A stretch of 64,000 nucleotides of DNA from Heliocidaris erythrogramma (taxonomy: Eukaryota > Echinodermata > Echinoidea > Camarodonta > Echinometridae), in contig CM046853.1 of the NCBI GenBank assembly GCA_025617745.1, positions 15,605,174 through 15,669,173 on the forward strand, written 5' to 3'. This document shows, in pieces, positions 58,513-64,000 of this stretch. The notes beneath the pieces were generated by a model. That model was given only the letters and a program-made list of their open reading frames with translations, was not told the DNA's origin and made no database searches. The translations under genes and the position numbers were made by a program. Each line of letters opens with the position of its first letter. Position 1 is the stretch's first letter.

Positions 58513-59680
58513 TCAGCAGCGTTCAAGGAGCTCTTCAGCTGCTATATCGGGGGCTGTATTTTACCGTTTTATAATTGATAATAATCATTAATTCAAATGA
58601 ATTTGGATAACTTTGTATAATTTATGCCATCTATGCAATAATAAGTATTAAGCCAATATTTATTGTGATGGAATTTCCTTGCAATGTGATCTTTAATGTA
58701 ATTTTGGTAATATATGCATGTATATAATTATGATTGTAATCATTCGAATGGATGAAGATATATAAATAAGAGAATTTTATGCTTACCCGTTTGATTAAGT
58801 ATACATCAAAGATTATGCTCATGACACTTTCATTCACTGGATGCGAATTCAAATGAGCACGGTTTATCAATAAATTATTGAAACACTCAATCACAATGTA
58901 CCGTTTTAGAGTGAAACTGCACAAATAGTATATTAATCAAATATGTATGGAATACAAAGGTTCTATATAAGTGCAAATTTGGAAGTAGAAAATTCGAGAA
59001 TAAAAATATTAGTCTGATACTGATTATTCACATTGTCGGTAAGGTGGCGAAAATGGACGTTTCCGTGGGGGGGGGGGGGGGGGGGGGGGGATCCGAGCAA
59101 CTGGGATATATGTATTTTAGCAGGGGTGGTAGGGCAGTGGACTTTCCTTTTTTAATCTCTTCCTGCATGATTTGTAAATTTCCGAAGATTTTGATTATGA
59201 TAAGATTTTGTAGTGTCAATACTCATTCATATCAGTGGTATTAATGTAAGTGTATACTGCGACTGAGCGTAGCGAGCGGGCTGCCCCCCCCCCCCCCCCA
59301 AAAAAAAAAAAAAAAAAAAAAAATGGCCACATTTGCTATTGGATTGCATTTTTGAGAATTATGCGAAGTTGGCTTCAAAAATATGATGCTAAACATAACC
59401 CTTGTATGAGGTCGCATCGCGACCGAGCAGGAATTTTTGAGAAAACGCCCTTAAATTTTTAGGTTTTAACAGCAATTTGATGATTTTTTCATTCGATGAT
59501 TATGTTTGATATTTCTACAATTGATTTGTTTTTATGCTTCCGGGACCCATAGAAAATCAGTATAGTGTCGTGCCATGGCACCGCTGAATAGGTTATCCAG
59601 CTGTTACTTATATTGCACATAATTGTATTTAATCTACTACTCTACTACTTCTACTATTTCGTTACATGTCGTTTTTCCAA
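58513..59680. other. AT-rich stretch with G and C/A homopolymers, no gene
   Basis: G run at about 59069-59090; C15 and A20-plus run at 59285-59322. Confidence 0.4.
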
Positions 59681-59880
59681 AGGTTCGTATTGCCGACAGT
59701 TCATAATTCCGATAGGTTCGATATTCCGAAGATCCGTAATTCCGAAGGTCCGTTTTTCCGCAAATGAAAGAGGGTTCATAATTCCGAAGGTTCGTATTTC
59801 CGAAAATGAAATAGGGTTCGTAATTCCGAAAATGAAATAGGGTTCATAATTCCAAAAATGAAATAGGGTTCATAAACTGA
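59680..59880. repeat. Short tandem array of GGTTCGTAATTCCGAA-type units
   Basis: ATTCCGA(A/T) alternates with GGTTCRTA about ten times. The last units lengthen to about 28 bp with AAAATGAAATAGGGTTC. Confidence 0.85.
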
Positions 59881-60750
59881 GCAGCCCCCCCCCCCCCCCC
59901 TCTTCATATCAAAGGTCAAAAAAAGGAGAGAGATAAAAGAGAAAAGAAAACTTTTACAGAAGTTTTATGGGCCATCAGTAACAAAACAAAAATCAACTAT
60001 ATTTACAAAAGAAAGCCCTTCGCATATGTACTGGTTGAGGTTCACCATATTTATCTCACACATAGAACAATATTTTACCAACTGAAAACCAACAGTATTC
60101 GACATCAATTCACTACAAAGTTTACTATTTATATTTAAGTATCTAAATGACATGCTCCCTCTTTCATTTTAAAACTGTTCTTTAAATAACACTATTCACA
60201 CCATTATGATTTTGACTTAGGATTTCAATTATTCATCAATTCTGCTTATTAAACACGTTTTAGCTATTTCATATTTGTTTGGGGCTGCCATATTCTCAAG
60301 CAAATTGCTTACAATGGCAATCATTCCGCTAATGATTTTATATTCGATGAATTACAATAATCTGACAATTTATCATTTCATGTTTGTTTTTGAAAAATGA
60401 TTGTTACATAACTTGATCATTTATGATTCATTGTCAAAAAGTACTTTTGTATTTTATTTTATATTAATGTTACCGAAAAAAATGTTGTACTGATATGATT
60501 GCAGAAGAAAATAAATCAAATCAAAAATCAAATTTAAAAAAAAGAGAAGACCACACGTACGTTCGGTTGTGACCAACGCTTTAAAATTATTATTAGCATA
60601 ATGTGCACCTTGCCACATTTATGATGAAATTTCCAATTTGCTCTCTACACAATGGCTCGCTCAATCATGATGACATAGTTAAACATGGTTGAAGGAATTC
60701 ATTTGGGAAATAGAAGCTACCCAGTCGAGAGCCGAATGCGTTCCGGGAAT
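59881..60750. other. AT-rich intergenic stretch, nothing recognised
   Basis: C run at 59885-59900. No exon or RNA gene. Confidence 0.4.
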
Positions 60751-60769
60751 TGATAATTTGAGCAAGGTT

Positions 60770-61100
60770 GCCACATCTAGCATAATTATGCTTTTTAGCA
60801 TAATTTTGACCCTCTTGGAATCTAGCATTATTCCTGGCATAATTTTACTAGGATCTAGCATAATTCTGAATTTCTGACTTTAAATAGAGAATTTGCTTTT
60901 AAGAACAGATATCTAAGGCTGATCTAAGAAACTAAGGCTTTTCAGAGAATTTTGGACTGAAAAGGAGAGACTAAAATGCTGAGGACACTTTTTTTTTTTT
61001 TTGCTTGTCAGAGAATTTTTGACTGAAAATCGTTCCCAGGCGCCTGAGTTACGCTTCAAATGGATCTAGTATAATTTTTCTCAATTTAGCATAATTTGGG
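60770..61100. repeat. Cluster of TCTAGCATAATT motifs
   Basis: (T/C)TAGCATAATT or close variants occur about six times (60777 to 61088), spaced irregularly, with GAGAATTTTKGACTGAAAA repeated twice between (60946, 61012). Confidence 0.6.
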
Positions 61101-62390
61101 ACGAGACACTGAATTTGGGCGTTTAACATGTCCGCTCTCGTGCGCTCTCATGCGATACACGCCGACAGACAGATATACCTTTTCAATAAATACGGAAATC
61201 CAACAGACGATGCAATCATAATTAATTTTGTTTCCTCAATAAGGGGTGTCCCGGAAAATCTAAATCTAAGAAAGCACTGAGCCATCATCATTGACACATA
61301 GGTGGTACTTTTTAAAAGTATCTTCTGAATTCCACTTGAACTATAGAAGAATTTAAGATCCTGCTTTTTCAAATGTGACAAAGAGAAAGAAGGAAGTGAT
61401 GTCCGTGGAAAACAGGCGTAAACATACCTGTCGTCTGAGAATTAATGTACTAGAATGGACTTCAATTCTTGTCACTTAAGCGGTGTTGAGGAAAGATTAA
61501 CATTATCGTTCACAGAAACTTCAATAAAAGTTCATCGCGGGGGGGGGGGGGGATGACATAGTTGTGGGTTGTGGGTTGATCCTATAAATGTTGCACTTTT
61601 CATCGATTGATTTAATTAAGTTATCACTTTCTTGACTTAAAGGTCATATCGATAAAACTGATGACTATTTGTGCCTTTTTATTGACCATATTTTATCATT
61701 GTCTTAGCATTTATATTTTCCTTTGTTGTTCTTAATTTCACCCATATATTTTTATCCAAGGCACACCACAAATAGTAGCGGTCATATTGACCACTACGAT
61801 ATTTGCGTGCAAAAATAGTTGGTATTTTCTGTCGCATGTACTAAAGGTATGGGGCAAAATAAGATAAATATTTTAAATACTTGCTTTCAAATTCAGGCCT
61901 TACAAATATCACTCCTACCTCAAATGGCCGTTAGGAAGAACTTTTGATATTTCCAGCAAAATCCAAAGTCAAAATCAAATCGGCGACCAGGAAATGTACA
62001 CAATGACTCCGATAGCTCGTTTCGCGAGAATCGACAGTAAATTACGGATTTCATTTTTGGAATGATCTTTTCCAACATCGGTGAGTTGAATTTATTGTAT
62101 TTCTTGGATATACTGGGGTCAGTTTTTGGAAATTAAATGCCTATTTTGAGTGAATGTTGGTGACTTTTGTGCAGTGGTGTTTTAAAAAGTTGAGGTGTAT
62201 GACTGCCTATATTCTACACATGAAGTATAGGAATGTAGCTGTGAGTGATCCACGGTATTCACATCGGATCCATTTTGTCAACCCTTTCTATTCATTATTT
62301 TTTTTGATCTTTTGATCTTTCTCTCTAAGCCATAAAAGGCATATTATACATTTGATAACAGAGCAACGCTTAACACTTTGCAATTCAATA
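61101..62390. other. Intergenic, nothing recognised
   Basis: G run at 61540-61553. The minus-strand frame at 61148-61381 has no family resemblance I can name. Confidence 0.4.
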
Positions 62391-62535
62391 TGAAACAATC
62401 ACATAGATTTACTCTGTTTAGACAATAGATGGCGCTAGACCACTCTTTAGATTCTACCATAATTTTACACTGTGCCGACCGGTAAACCGCCTCAATATAA
62501 TGTTCTAAACACAAGATGGCGCTATACAATATTTA
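62390..62535. repeat. Module with two GATGGCGCTA motifs, copy 1
   Basis: TAGATGGCGCTAG at 62426-62438 and AAGATGGCGCTA at 62513-62524, separated by TTTTACACTGTGC...CAATATAATGTT. A diverged copy of the module lies at 63780-64000. Confidence 0.75.
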
Positions 62536-63012
62536 ACATGGTAGTAGGGAGAGCCAGATAGTGCCAACCATAGGCTAGACTTTTGAAATTGTTTTAAAAA
62601 TCATTCTTCTTCTTCTTCTTATTGCCAATTTAAAGGAAAGCTCTATGAAAAACAAGATAGAGGTTGAGTTTAGCAAACATTATGAGACAATAGGTTAGAA
62701 ATTCCAACCCATATATGATTTTTTTTTCTTGCTGTCCACATTGTGTACATATTATATGGGTGGAGGTGTGGGTGTGCGCGGGGGGGGGGGGGGGGGAGGT
62801 GGCAGGCGAGTAAAAGAACGAGAGGTATATGTATAAGTGTATAAGTAATGGAAATATTTTAGAAGAGGACCGGGAGATTTGAAAGGCGGCACATCTTGAT
62901 TAAAGGAAAGACTCGTCGCTTCAATTCTGCTTGTATTATTAGAAATAGAATGATAAAGAAAAAAGAGTAACTGATGTTAAACTCGAATCATATGCAGTAT
63001 TTATTATGGAAA

Positions 63013-63720
63013 TCATGATTCATGTTATTTACTGATTTCAATCATGAAAGCTGTGATTTATGTCAACCAATCAAAATGATAAAATAATCAGTTCGAAGTG
63101 TTTGTTGTAAAGTAATCAATATCATATGATTTATGTAAAATAATTTTGAGTCAATATTAATATGTGTGAAGACGAATCTGCATTGAAGAATAAAAGAGAC
63201 TTAATTGAAAAAAATGAAGATCTAGACATAATGTTTTGTAAAGAGTATTGTTTCACTGTTATTGATTGCTAGAATATTGGTTAGCATATACAATGATTTA
63301 TAGATATAACAAATTATACTGTATATTTAGTTTGACATTCTAGATTTCTCATCAATATGAAAGGTATCTATTTATATTATACATGATTCATGTCATTTAC
63401 TAATTTCAATCATGAAAATTGTGATTTATGTCAAAGAAATCAAAATGATAAAATAATCTGTTCGAAGTGTTTGTTGTAAAGTAATCAATTTCATATGATT
63501 TATGGAGAATAATTTTGAGTCAATATTAATATGTGTGAAGACGAATCTGCATTGAAGAATAAAATAGACTTAATACAACAAAATAATGAAGATCTAGATA
63601 TAATGTTTTGTAAAGAGTATTGTTTCACTGTTATATTGGTTAGCATACTTAATATACAATGATTTATAGATATAACATATTATACTGTATATTTCGTTTG
63701 ACATTCTAGATTTCTAATCA
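63013..63720. repeat. Tandem duplication, unit about 360 bp
   Basis: ATCATGATTCATGT...GATTTCAATCATGAAA...GTTCGAAGTGTTTGTTGTAA...GAAGACGAATCTGCATTGAA occurs from about 63013 and again from about 63379 with few changes, so it is relatively recent. Confidence 0.88.
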
Positions 63721-63779
63721 ACATGAAAATAATAGGCTACAAGGTATCTATCTATTATAAATGTTATGTTTGATAGAGC

Positions 63780-64000
63780 AATACTTCACAATTTGCAATT
63801 CAGTAACAGACAACTCACTGATCTCTCCGGAAAAAAACAAAACTTTCCGTTGAGATCAGCGAGACAACTGAATGGACTCACTGTAATGTTTTAGACACAA
63901 GATGGCGCTAAACCATTCTTTTGATTCGAGAACATTTTACACTGTGCAAATAGGTAAAAGGTCGCAATATAATGTTATGAACAAAAGCTGGCGCTATAGT
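63780..64000. repeat. Module with GATGGCGCTA motifs, copy 2 (runs to the window edge)
   Basis: CAAGATGGCGCTA at 63898-63910 and AAGCTGGCGCTA at 63985-63996 with the same TTTTACACTGTGC and CAATATAATGTT in between. This copy has an extra TCTCCGGAAA-type hairpin segment near 63810-63870. Confidence 0.75.

Noticed and set aside
61148-61381. 77-codon minus-strand frame
   Set aside because: No recognisable family or splice context.

Overview
The window reads as animal nuclear DNA from a marine invertebrate deuterostome, most likely an echinoderm such as a sea urchin. It has introns with GT/AG borders, vertebrate-type genes, an intronless divergent rhodopsin-class receptor of the kind greatly expanded in sea urchins, and a dense, varied load of short inverted-repeat elements, SINEs, LINEs and minisatellites. 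Long G and C homopolymers are frequent. The species assignment is an inference, because no ribosomal or mitochondrial sequence is present.

Three host genes can be supported. (1) 3258-6452 (+) holds the last four coding exons of an ELAPOR (EIG121/KIAA1324-type) transmembrane protein; the 5' part lies outside the window. (2) 28638-36294 (-) is a complete eight-exon FAAP100 gene (Fanconi anaemia core complex), 917 codons plus stop with every splice phase consistent. (3) 55352-56386 (+) is an intact single-exon class A-like GPCR.

Between ELAPOR and FAAP100 (12-28.6 kb) lies a stack of duplications and insertions. A segment of about 1.6 kb, carrying a copy of the 3' end of FAAP100, is repeated in tandem (14.26-17.49 kb and 28.33-28.69 kb). 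A 10.84-kb DNA transposon (17491-28333) sits in the array. It has 12-bp terminal inverted repeats, a 2-bp AT target duplication, and broken THAP and DDE_Tnp_4 coding parts, so I assign it to the ISL2EU group. Its body is filled with smaller elements. The unoccupied site can be read in the neighbouring tandem copy.

From 40.5 to 52.0 kb there is a four-level nest. SINE 1, whose head resembles 7SL RNA, is split by an L1-Tx1-type LINE. That LINE is split by SINE 2, a second copy of the same SINE, and SINE 2 is split by a CR1/L2-type LINE with a long open reverse-transcriptase frame and a perfect 16-bp target duplication. Other notable items are a 330-bp Mutator-like foldback element with a 9-bp target duplication (38.07-38.40 kb), a minisatellite of about 200-bp units just upstream of FAAP100, and a duplicated module at the right edge carrying CTCF-like core motifs. 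I found no CRISPR array, operon or bacterial feature and no LTR or virus-like element.
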